Source: Sipunculus nudus (taxonomy: Eukaryota; Annelida; Sipuncula; Golfingiida; Sipunculidae). From it: DNA of 64,000 nt. The notes beneath the pieces were generated by a model. The model searched no databases. It was given only the letters and a program-made list of their open reading frames with translations, and had not been told where the DNA came from. Shown piece by piece: positions 54,531-64,000 of this stretch; the stretch's first letter is position 1; the number at the start of each line of letters is the position of its first letter. The stretch lies in the NCBI GenBank assembly GCA_026874595.1, contig CM049309.1:4934076-4998075 (forward strand), in the 5' to 3' direction. The translations under genes and the position numbers were made by a program.

Positions 54531-55166
54531 AATTAAGACATCCTTCTCGCTACACGGACAGCGCTGCCTTCAAGCATCCCCGGGGCCATCTTAGGCCAGA
54601 TCTATATCAGCTTTCATCTGAATATTCTTGACACTCATTATCATTTACGGAACTGTCTTTTAGAAGACTCCACTAATTCAAAGGGTGGCTCATTTTATCT
54701 TATTAAAATCATTAATCGTAAAGCATGTTAATGAAGATTTTGGTTTTTTATAACTTTATTTTTCTTTAATATTATTGGTAAGATTAAGGTCACCAGGAAA
54801 CGTCTTCGCGGCTATTTGTGTTCAATGGATGAGTCCATTTTCCCCCTTACAAAACAAAGCCTCCGCACTGTCAGCACTGAAACCATAGCTGATGGTGTCA
54901 TTCCGCGTTGATTTAACTTGGAACGAGATCTAACAGATCGGAATAGCGAGAACAAACAGTCTGACATCATGAAAACCAACTAGAATAACAGAGATATGAG
55001 CATGGACACTTATTTTGGATGTTATCGATAAAACACGTTTGAACATTTACAATATTCAGCACTACCTGGGAAAGTTTTTATTGGCGTTCCGATTTAGCTT
55101 TGCTTGAGAAGCCTGTCTGACGTAAATTGACCGCGAGCCTTCTAAGTTGGGGAAACCTCACGACGC
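54531..55166. promoter_or_regulatory. 5' flank of the receptor gene
   Basis: No repeat is visible, and the CpG content is higher than in the surroundings. It presumably contains the promoter and any 5' UTR of the GPCR gene. No TATA box was clear. Confidence 0.3.
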
Positions 55167-56132
55167 ATGGTCAAGTACTTTCACTATACTATGGAGTCTA
55201 TGGAAATTGTGAAAGGTGTTCTGGTCACAGCAATAACATGCGGACTTATAATACTGAACACGTGCGCGCTTCTTGGAATATTTTGGGAGAAGGACTTAAT
55301 GAAAGACAAGTTGACTCCTTTGGTATTGACAGTGTTTTTCAGTGACCTGTGCTTGGGTCTAATTTTTGGAATGATTAGTACCATTCTCACATGGACCAAC
55401 CTGGCCGAGCCACCTGAAGCTCTCCTACGTCTGCACAGAGCAAGTGCTGCCTTTTGTATGCGGTTGTCCCTTTTTTCAATTGCGACCCTATCTGCTGTTA
55501 AAATGCTGACTATAATCAAACCTATTCGCTCGTCGGCACTTGTGACGAAAAAGCGTATTTGGGTAATTCTTGTAGCGATATGGGTGGCATCTGCGGCCTT
55601 GTCTTTACCCCACGTGGTATTTGGCACGGTTAAATTTAACCTACTCATCAAAATAAGCTATGATGAGAAAGGTGATGTCTTATACTTTCGCGTCGAACCT
55701 CCGCTCGTGCTGGGTGTGTCAGTTCTAGTTCTCGTGGTGAGTAACGCGATAATCTTCTTGACTGTTGTAAAGCAGATCATTAAAATCAGGCGTTTAATCC
55801 TGACGGGACCTGAGGACACTTTGCCAAACCCGACACTAATGGCCTTTAAGTCTGCGAGATCTATTGTTGGACTCTGTACTATCTATACTGTCTTGCTGGT
55901 GCCAAGTTTGGTCATAATCTCGGTCGGAAAATCAAGAAACGGTGACAATTTCTGGATCTACTGGTTCGGTTACAGTCAGAGTATATGGAATTGCTTCTTG
56001 TATATATGGCTCAAACCATCAGTAAGGCGCGCATTGAAAAATAAAATGTGTAAAGCGAACGAAGCTGTTCCAGACAACGTAGCTCCAAACGCAGCGGGTG
56101 GGGAAATGCGTGAGCCAGATCATAATAATTGA
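55167..56132 (+). CDS. atypical rhodopsin-like (class A) GPCR, single exon
   Basis: A 321-residue protein predicted to span the plasma membrane seven times: about 16-38, 49-72, 92-116, 129-148, 176-201, 231-253 and 262-283. Class A landmarks are N31 in TM1, D60 in TM2 (VFFSDLCLG), W139 in TM4, P246 in TM6 and Y279 in TM7. Several signature sites are altered. The DRY position reads V111-K112-M113, NPxxY reads N275-C-F-L-Y279, and there is no Cys at the top of TM3 or in the second extracellular loop, so the usual disulfide is absent. A basic helix 8 (KPSVRRALKNK) with C295 follows. The start could be M1, M9 or M12. Ligand unknown; the single exon and altered motifs suggest a lineage-specific orphan receptor. 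Confidence 0.8.
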   Translation: MVKYFHYTMESMEIVKGVLVTAITCGLIILNTCALLGIFWEKDLMKDKLTPLVLTVFFSDLCLGLIFGMISTILTWTNLAEPPEALLRLHRASAAFCMRLSLFSIATLSAVKMLTIIKPIRSSALVTKKRIWVILVAIWVASAALSLPHVVFGTVKFNLLIKISYDEKGDVLYFRVEPPLVLGVSVLVLVVSNAIIFLTVVKQIIKIRRLILTGPEDTLPNPTLMAFKSARSIVGLCTIYTVLLVPSLVIISVGKSRNGDNFWIYWFGYSQSIWNCFLYIWLKPSVRRALKNKMCKANEAVPDNVAPNAAGGEMREPDHNN

Positions 56133-57669
56133 GAAAGAACTTTCCTCCCAAAGCAGAGCGACACCTGTCGGCGACTCCTGACATGTTATGACAGAGAAGA
56201 TTTAAGTTCTTTATTAAACAAAGTGACAGCCTTCCTTCCTTGTTATTTTAACTCAGCCAGGAGGTATTGTTTATGTTACTGTCGTTGGTTTGAGATTTGT
56301 TGGTTTGTCTGTAAGCAATTTGATATTAAGGAGATCATCATATAGTGTTTGTTCAAATATTCGTTACCATTATGAACTTACCAATTAATAATAAAATTTG
56401 GATATGTTTATCATGGCAGGACCGAGCGATTCACTGGTGTTAGGGCCGTCCTTGTTCTTGACCTTGGATGTATTCATACAGTTTTTGAACCGTGACGTAC
56501 ATTTTACTGGACTTGATCTCATATATTTCCTGACCTTGCATGTGTAGCACACACCAAAGTTTGTTCAGGATGTTGGCAGAGGTTTATATGTTGTCTTCAA
56601 CTACTTTCTAGTAATGATGATAATTTTCTTGTAGGCACCGTCTTACACTTAATGCCTGCGGATGCCATGTCAGCAGGCTTTCACACGGCAGACGATCGGA
56701 CAAGCATGCTCAGTGCTTGATTTCATATAGATACAAACCTGGTCTTTGCAATTACCAGTCAAATCCAGAAGATATTTATGCACATGCATTTATACGCTCT
56801 TTACACAGCGCTTTACCTATAGGGCTACTACCTATATCGTAAGGCGCTGTTTGTTATGACCACGTATCCTGAATTGCAACACCAGAGGGGAGCACTGTAT
56901 TTTTGTCCAATCAGATGAGACCTTGTGCTGAAAGACAAAGCCAAGCGAGGAATACACAGAGCCAATCATATTAATTTCTTTTTGAGTGACAGCTCATTCC
57001 CCAGCGTAACCGTCTGAACAGGCCACAGGCTCAGAGAGAATTGCCCCTGACGTGGTTTGCTTAGGGCCTGGGGCACATAGGATGCTCGCCCGGTGAGCTG
57101 TAATTCAAACGAAACGTAACAACAAAGGCTGCGTGCACACCTCGCTTGCTGGTTTCAGTTCTGCAGACAACAGATACATGGCTACGCTAACACAGTCATA
57201 ATGTCATAATCGAATCGGTCGATGATGCGAGAATGCAGAGGGAGCAATTTAAATTCGACCGGAAACTCAATAAGCGGCGCTTGAAGCGCAGCAATGGGCG
57301 GAGCCAGGATGCCGTAGAGTGTTTGTTTATTGGCATCTGATTGGCTGCTTGTCACATCATACGCACGTTTATTTCAGTGGAAAACGAACCGCCATCTGGT
57401 GTCTAAATATATCATAAACGGTCAAAGCTGGCAGCGTGAAAATCGGTTGCTTTATTAGAAGCGCAAGATTTCCGCTGCCTCGGGAGCGTAATGCATTTAG
57501 GATGAAAATGTATCTTTGAAAAACGTGCATGATGATATATGATTAAAAGATGTCACAAAAGCATTCACTACCAGTGATAGATGAGGCATTTTTCTTACAA
57601 ATATCTCTTTGCTTATTTATCTGGCACCTGGTCTGAACAGCAGACCTAGAGAGAGTGTAGAGACGCCTT
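56133..57669. other. intergenic sequence downstream of the receptor
   Basis: ATTAATAATAAAATTTG at 56384-56400 provides an AATAAA signal for the receptor gene. The rest (56640-57600) is moderately GC-rich with no recognised frame. Confidence 0.4.
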
Positions 57670-58230
57670 AATTATAGCATGGTTCCCAGCCTGCCTTGCG
57701 CTACGTACTTGTCAGTACTGGTGCAGAGCGGTAGCGGCACCTGGCGTCTGTTGGAGAGACTAGCCACAAACCCTTTCGTCATCGTCCCACAATACACCGC
57801 GCGAAACAATACCAGAGCCACGTGTCAGGATGTTTACACGTGTTGGTCTGCTCGGTTCGAAACACCGTTATTTACACTGGTCAGTTGGTGTTAAGTTTAC
57901 GAAAAATGCTCATCCTTTTTATGCAGTGCCTTAAAATATGTTATAATGGGACTTTCTGAATGGCTTCTGAACAAAAAATAAGCATATTAAATGCGGTTTC
58001 AACACGAGCAAAAACAACGTCAGGACGCGGGCTATTGCATTGCACTGTAAATGGACAGATTTACCTATTTTTGACGTATGTGATTTGGACTTTCCGTCCG
58101 CGGCATTTTAACTTGACCTGGCACGTTACTGCATTGATATATGAACAAACACGTGCCGAACGATTTTGATATGCCGCGAATATGAGCATGTTTAATTTGA
58201 CATCGAGATGTGTGTATTTCAGTCTTTTAG
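57670..58230 (+). repeat. inverted duplication, left copy
   Basis: Matches the reverse complement of about 60460-60905. Shared blocks in order are TTCCCAGCCTGC.TTGCGCTACG, ACGTGTCAGGATGTTTACA, TTCGAAACACCGT, TACACTGGTCAGTTGGTG, TTAAGTTTACGAAAAATGC, TATAATGGGACTTTCTGAAT, AATGCGGTTTC, AACGTCAGGAC and ACATCGA.ATG.GTGTA. An open frame here (57679-57894) is not conserved in the other copy. Confidence 0.8.
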
Positions 58231-58986
58231 ACCATCTTGACGCCGCAAACAATCAGCAGCAAATCATTTTATATTTTTAAATTTAGCATGGTCTAACGTG
58301 CAATTATGACTAGATATGTTTCATAATCGTTTAAATAAATTTACATATATTTATGGAAAGGTTTATTTTATGGAAATATGTTAATCATAAATGTGTATTA
58401 CATCACAGTGTGACCCCCCCCCCCCCGGGGAAGGCACTTTGTAAATTCAATTAGGCCTAATGTATTTTTATGCAAAATAAAAATAAAAGATGTCTTGTTT
58501 TATGGAAAAACAGTAATAAATGTGGTCATGCATAACATGTCTCATGTTTTTTAGACAATATGCTGCCATTTACGGCCATCATGTAAGCCCTCCTGGGTAT
58601 GAAGAACTTCTTAAAAAGAATTTACTATAAGTTATCAAAAGAAAAAAAAATACTGGTTTATTTACATGTGAGTATTATTGAATGGTTTGTCTGCATCATG
58701 CTGAATTATGTTGATATACACGGTGAACTTGGAAATGAACAAATTCAGATGACCTGTTTAGAAAATCACTTTTAGAGTAGTTTAGAGTATCACTGTGGAT
58801 ACAAGGGCGTGCGCAGGATTTTAGCATAGAGGGGGCTCAAGACCGCAAAATGTGGGGACATCGATCCCCTACCCCCCACCCCCCCTTCGACCGAGACAGT
58901 GGACAGTCGCGGTATAATATATATACGCGCTCACCTTCCCCAATTGGATTCTGGATTGACCACAAATGGCATATATATTGAGAAAT

Positions 58987-59046
<60 letters not shown>

Positions 59047-59661
59047 TGCAACAGTAAATTGCGCCCCTGCTACTATGTAGGCCTACCAATTTAGCCTATA
59101 AAACCGGTAAAAAAACTTTCACACTCTGAGATTGTTTGAAGAAGTCTGTAATTTTGTTTTAGGTTATTCCATTCTTCTCAATCAATACATATATACAGGC
59201 TGTACGAAGGCGCAAAAACTAGGTTAGCTACTTGTTTGCCGAGGCTGTTCTTATGCTGTTCTGCATTGAGTTGTACATGAGAAGTGGCTTAAACTTTTGA
59301 TCAAACTTTTCTTCTGGCCTACTTCGCGTCAGAGGTGACTGTCACTGACGATTAGTAATATGTCTATTCGATCAAATTATTTAGATTAATTAAACATCAG
59401 TGATGTTTGAGTAGAAAGGATATATTTTCATTAAGTTTTCTGGAGATGATATGTTGACACTTTGAATAAGACTTTGGGCAGGGCCTCCGAGAGAAAATTT
59501 TCGAGGCGGTACGAAAGGTTTCCAGCCCCCTCCTTTTTCTTCGTTATAATGCCTATTCAGCTGTATGGATGTAATAAACTCTATATACTTATTGAAGCGG
59601 TATACTAAAGAATGGACTGTAACAGAGGGATGCATAGTTTTTCTTCATTTAATGCTACGTT

Positions 59662-59719
<58 letters not shown>

Positions 59720-60459
59720 ATAAGCTCAAGGCAAGCAACCTAAAAGAGGTTACCCACACTACATTCTGTACATCCTATATATGTATATTTTCAACCACAA
59801 TAATATCACAACAACGACAAATTAAAAAAATCACAGCTACTATATATATAGAGGGTGTCATCCTATACTGTTACTAAACTGAAACAGTTATAACTAGGGC
59901 CTGGGACTTACAAATGCATCTATTTTGCAGAAGGCTAAGGCATGCACGCCCTGACAATTAACGAAATTGGGTACCCCCTAATAATTTGTTGAACAGATTT
60001 TAGGGGGGGGGGGGGGGAGGGGGCGCGTGCCTGTTGCGCCCCCCTCTTAACACGCCCCTGGGATATGAGTGACCTTATTTTCGTTCTAATGGAAAACGAA
60101 TACCAAATAATCATTTCTGCTTATGTGAACAATATGAGATGATTTATAATACAAAGATTTAATAAAGATTTGAAAACAAATTAAGAAAATCTGATTAATT
60201 GCCTTTTAATTATGACGAGGAAACTTAATAGTAAGGAATATTAGGTATAAAATATTAATTCGAATGACCAAGAAATTAAGCTAAATATTACTTTTATAAA
60301 TAGAACAAAAACTAATTCTATAAAACCAAAGCGCTTGGTACAATCTTCGATTAAGAAATTCGGAACATTTACCTATATGCTCGAAGACACTCGACACTTA
60401 CACTTGTTAGTGTTACATTGTAACACGTTTATCCTGGTATGCAGGGCTCGAAATAGTAT
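58231..60459. other. spacer between the inverted copies, with microsatellites
   Basis: Contains a C-tract (58418-58427), a GGCGTGCGCAGGATTTTAGC repeat (58806), (GT)n followed by (GA)n at 58987-59042, (TA)n at 59665-59714, and a G-tract at 60003-60019 with an inverted copy of the same GGGCGTG-type repeat. The leucine/serine-rich frames are microsatellite artefacts. No gene is seen. Confidence 0.55.
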
Positions 60460-60905
60460 GTATACACGCATTTCGATGTAAAATTTAATGTACTCACATA
60501 ACCGGCATATTAACGTCTAACATGGGTTTATTTTGTCACTTTACAGTTCCATGCAATTCCCCCCCCCCCCCCCCTGTCCTGACGTTGGTATCACTAGTGC
60601 AGAAACCGCATTCGCTGTCCTTTTTTTTGTTTAAAAACCATTCAGAAAGTCCCATTATAACATATATCAAGACACTTCATAAAACTAAATAAGCATTTTT
60701 CGTAAACTTAACACCAACTGACCAGTGTAAATCACGGTGTTTCGAAGCGAGTAAACCAACACTTGTAAACATCCTGACACGTGGCTCTGTAATTCTTTCG
60801 CGCGGTGTGTTGGGGGACGATGACGTAAGGGTTTGTGCCATGCCTCCGTGAGCGTAGCGCAATGCAGGCTGGGAACGTTGCTACGCCTGAAAGGTCCCTG
60901 TGACG
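60460..60905 (-). repeat. inverted duplication, right copy
   Basis: Reverse complement of the 57670-58230 segment with moderate divergence. It lacks about 35 bp present on the left and has acquired a C-tract (60557-60575). The outer boundary, GCAACGTTCCCAGCCTGC, is near 60880-60905. Confidence 0.8.
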
Positions 60906-61587
60906 TCATGGTATACATTGTTTCTGGTTAAAAACTGCTAACATAATAAAATTGAAGTTTATTGGACTAATCATTTATTAGAATCAGATTGTTAATTTGA
61001 AAGTTTTTATAATATGTACTGATTAATTATTAATTGAATATTAATCGAATGATTTATTTCATTAAATGTATTTATTTACGAGTTTAATTTCGATTTTAAA
61101 TCGGATTTAAAATAAGAAAAAGTGTAAAAAATAAAAAAATATTCTTTTGCATCTAAATGTCGCCGGCTAATGGCTGTTCATGTTTAAATTGCTCAATTTC
61201 TTAAGAAAATCATTCCCTATATAAATAATAATTTTTTTTCATTCAAAAGGGATCAGGGAAAATTGAGTGTGTATTATCTTAACACCCCATTTCAAGAATA
61301 CTCGTACATATTGTATTGTATCGAGAACCTGAGATTATTTTTATCGATTTTTCTGGATTGGTAAATAAAATTGGTAAATATATATACTTAATGTGATCGC
61401 AGATTTGATCGCGAGGGTTTCAAAGTCGCAATATTCGCGAAAGGGAATTTTTCAATAGTATAAGGTTCAATAGTATTCTGCGCCGAGTTTAACCAACATC
61501 AGTGATATAGCGATAGGGGCTAAAAAGGGCCAGGTGAGAAAGAAGAAATCAGACAGGTTATTTGAGGGTACAATGTTGTAATGACTG
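60906..61587. other. AT-rich sequence, no gene seen
   Basis: Unique AT-rich sequence. No coding signal or repeat recognised. Confidence 0.35.
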
Positions 61588-61876
61588 ATGTACCTGGTAC
61601 CACTAATTTGGAAGGACACAGTTCAGTTGGCATCCGATGAGCCAGGCAAGTGTAACCCGTACCCTGTACCTTATGCTATAAGAGAATCTCCCAAGAATAA
61701 TATAAATGACAATTTATGTAAGATTAATAGATTAGCCAGACCCAGGAGCAAGAAAAAAAGAGATGACCGTTTATTGGCTTGGCTGGATGGCTGGATATTA
61801 CAGGATTGGTACAATTTGAAAGTCTATTCAGGGTAGTAAAAACAATGCAACTGACTTCTTAAGTCGTGTTACGTAA
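61588..61876 (+). pseudogene. RNase H C-terminal remnant of a Ty3/gypsy polymerase
   Basis: The reading NLCKINRLARPRSK ... WLDGWILQDWYNLKVYSG, and after a frameshift GSKNNATDFLSRVT followed by a stop, resembles the end of gypsy RNase H domains. There, a Trp-rich stretch precedes 'G..N..AD.LSR'. Nothing upstream is recognisable as reverse transcriptase and no integrase follows, so it is an isolated fragment. It is too diverged to tie to the element at 40817. Confidence 0.4.
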
Positions 61877-62460
61877 ATAGGTCTGAAAGAGAGGCTGTAA
61901 ACAGTAGTTTCACCTGTTACTCTGTATGAATATGATTCTTGAAACGGATATATACACATTAATCTTATACTTGATACGATATGATGGTGATGTTGTGGAT
62001 TTGATACAATTGTAGTTGTATGATGATGCCGTGTGATTGTATAGTATTGTTTAATGATGTTAAGATATGATGATGATATATTGTTATGCATGTACGCACT
62101 GAGCATTGACCACAGCAGAACCTTTACTCTTTTGCACATATGTAAAGCATGTGATACTGATAATATGTATTAATGTATGTTTTAACCTGCCTGATGATTG
62201 CTTTGGTGATGTAGACAGTACACTTTTGTGTTTTTGTTTGGAGCCGGAAAAATATCTTTCAGAGATTGTTCTTCAGGTGGAGCGAGTGACATAAATGTAT
62301 TACTAGGTTAGGTTATATTTAATGGAAGCCTCATAGAAGAATACGATATGGTCAGGGAAACGTAATTAGTAATATTTGATCGTGTTGTATTTCTTGTAAT
62401 CATGAGTTGTGTTATTCAGTAGATCGGTTTGTTTATGAATCAAGTGATTAAAACTTACAA
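61877..62460. other. AT-rich sequence between pol remnant and LTR-like block
   Basis: Low-complexity TGATGATG-type sequence at 61980-62090; no gene. It may include the undetermined start of the LTR. Confidence 0.35.
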
Positions 62461-63006
62461 GACTATATGGTTTATTATGATTAGCTGTTTGAATATTCTG
62501 GAGGTCGAGAAGCTTCTGGGAGGCTTAGCTGGTAATTTCAGTGCTGAGAACTGTAGAACATTCGTTGACTAGAACCTCCTGAAGTTTCTTTTGGGCAGGT
62601 ATATATAGAAGCTGCCCCCCCCCCAGTGCCGGGGGAAGGTCGGTCGAGAGGTGAGTCAGTCTATACCCCTGGCAGCCTGAAGTGTTGTGAGAAGTAGATT
62701 TGCACCAGACAGATTGTTATTTCAGGTACCGCGTTAGGACGAATATTGGTCCTAAGATATAGTGTATATAGTTTTTTATGGACTTTTTTTGTGTGAAGCT
62801 ATAGCTAATTAAGGTCGGATAAAAGCCAAAGAATTGTTAAAGGGTTGTATTGTGAGATTGGAGCCAGTCTACGGCGGTTAAGGCCAATTCTGGGAAGTGG
62901 TAGGAATAAACCTGTTTTGTTTAAACCCTTGACCTTGAGTAACTTAATCTCGATTTTTGCGTGAAAGCTCCCGAGAAACTATTGCTGCTGCGAGTGTGGT
63001 GTGACA
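62461..63006 (+). mobile_element. LTR-like segment with TATA box and polyA signal
   Basis: A TATA box in a GC-richer context, GGCAGGTATATATAGAAGC (62596-62612), is followed about 300 bp later by AATAAA (62905-62910). The segment ends GTGTGGTGTGACA at 63006, which resembles the end of the 5' LTR at 42093 (CGTGGTGTTACA). This is the U3-R-U5 arrangement of a retrotransposon LTR. The left boundary was not determined. Confidence 0.5.
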
Positions 63007-63115
63007 TACTGAATTTTCATATATTTGAAATGTGTCACAAAGACAATGTATTAATATATGTAAATACATGTATTTAATATGAATCTGAAGATAAATTGAC
63101 GCCACTGATTTCTTT
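63007..63115. repeat. second copy of the 54339-54530 dispersed repeat
   Basis: CATATATTTGAAATGTGTCA at 63018 and GAAGATAAATTGACGCCACTG ending at 63108 match the copy at 54358-54527. Here the internal (TA)n is replaced by a short ATATGTAAATACATG segment. Confidence 0.6.
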
Positions 63116-63827
63116 AATTATTATTACAGGTGATATATATCATTTATATTTTTATGTATTCAGCAAATCTCTGATGCTCTTTCTTGATACTGGTAACTAG
63201 AGTTAATTTAATTATACCTACCAAAGGTCTCTGTACGCACTGACCAGAGTTCAAATCCTGTGATCCGGCACAGAACACAACACATAATATCACGATCTCG
63301 GCTTTAGGTTTAATATTTCCTAAAGACTGCAATTAAATGTATAATTTGTGCCCGGTCCAAGGAAAAGACTATACTGCTGTGAATAACCAAGACTGCTTTT
63401 TAATTGAATAATAACCCCAAGTCCCTCCCCCGGCCAGATGGACTGATATGGTCTGCACTCAGTTAAACTGGGTGATTAAAATGTTTGATATCGATATACA
63501 TGTATGTGTTGTCATTTAGGCATGGGCTTTATTATATAGGCGTATATAATTTTGTTTCGGATTCGATTACTCTGCACTTAGTGCTCATCTCACTACTTCC
63601 TGTACCATTCGTTGTCAGATAAAGGCAACTGGAGATCCTTCGCTAGAAGACCCTGGGATAGACCCTTTTCTCTTGACTAAAACATCTGGTGCTATGCACG
63701 CGAAGTTATAAAAGTACAGCGGTATATATGCTGTCACGTAAAACTGGAAAAATATATGCTAGTAAACTACTGACATGTTACATTTTTAAATTTACATTAA
63801 CTGTTGTGTTAAGCTCAACTTTTACAA

Positions 63828-63858
<31 letters not shown>

Positions 63859-64000
63859 CCTCTGTTATATGTTTGTGCGTATGTATGAATGTATAAGTAT
63901 TGGTTATAGCCACCGTTTGTGCATGCAAGCTTTAAGGTACGTAAGGGGTGTGTTAAAAACGGCGACGACTGACTGTACCAAAATTGACACTTCCCGAGTG
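63116..64000. other. unique sequence, no gene recognised
   Basis: A B-box-like GAGTTCAAATCCTG near 63246 is not accompanied by a tRNA fold. (CT)n lies at 63827-63860. No open frame of interest. Confidence 0.4.

Noticed and set aside
54342-54536. Frame with a long Tyr-Ile repeat
   Set aside because: Artefact of (TA)n; the same applies at 40630-40956 and 46570-46830.
55184-55651. Open frame of 155 codons on the minus strand across the receptor gene
   Set aside because: It is the antisense shadow of the GPCR frame and has no protein-like features of its own.
58837-59051. Leucine/serine- and threonine/histidine-rich frames
   Set aside because: They are translations of the (GT)n(GA)n microsatellite.
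63236-63275. Possible tRNA gene (B-box-like GAGTTCAAATCC)
   Set aside because: No A-box at the right distance and no acceptor stem. The same verdict applies to similar motifs near 33620 and 57848.
1-64000. CRISPR array, bacterial operon or phage content
   Set aside because: The tandem repeats lack spacer-repeat structure, and spliced genes and LINEs show this is animal nuclear DNA.

Overview
This is an animal nuclear genomic window that is AT-rich, intron-bearing and dominated by repeats. A marine lophotrochozoan, most likely a bivalve mollusc, is the best guess. That guess is an inference from the intron and splice-site structure, a metazoan complex I gene, an L1-like LINE, CR1/L2-like LINE debris, a Ty3/gypsy element, several hAT elements, and dispersed repeat styles that I associate with bivalve genomes (ends carrying TGCCCATGGGCA-type palindromes, and arrays rich in AAGGTCAAGGTCA). 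No database search was possible.

Only three regions look like host protein genes. (1) 3539-8023, minus: a two-exon gene for a large coiled-coil protein of an uncharacterised metazoan family, possibly transposase-derived. It carries a 1-nt frameshift near 5250 and an in-frame TAG at 3734-3736, after which clear family-like sequence continues. (2) 8760-12938, minus: the first two exons of NDUFB6 (mitochondrial complex I), joined across a 3.7-kb intron filled with repeats. Its 3' end is unclear and runs towards the promoter of gene 1. (3) 55167-56132, plus: a single-exon atypical rhodopsin-like GPCR lacking DRY, NPxxY and the canonical disulfide.

The rest is a layered repeat landscape. 1-2640 is a 278-bp tandem array built around the palindrome GGTGGCGCCACC, followed by related dispersed repeat. 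13587-19280 holds three hAT-type elements: one has a perfect 8-bp target duplication, one has a near-perfect duplication and subterminal AAGTAC iterons, and one is a truncated inverted sister copy. CR1/L2-like LINE debris lies at 16990-17945. 20400-26045 is a nearly full-length but dead L1/Tx1-type LINE on the minus strand. 26100-29680 holds tandem arrays, one of which repeats an ERR/SF-1-like TCAAGGTCA site. 29900-30690 is the 3' end of another LINE.

40817-44169 is the 5' half of a Ty3/gypsy retrotransposon: an LTR, a primer-binding site, Gag with a CCHC knuckle, and a protease in the -1 frame behind a GTTAAAC slippery site. 44340-45130 and 48590-49080 are further tandem repeats. 52190-52960 is an inverted copy of the dispersed repeat family. 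57670-58230 and 60460-60905 form a large inverted duplication. 61588-63006 holds a gypsy RNase H remnant and the promoter/polyA part of an LTR.

I saw no rRNA, no confident tRNA gene and no CRISPR. The observations most worth following up are the doubly interrupted conserved gene, the in-phase -1 frameshift signal, the hAT cluster with AAGTAC iterons, and the receptor-element-like repeat arrays.
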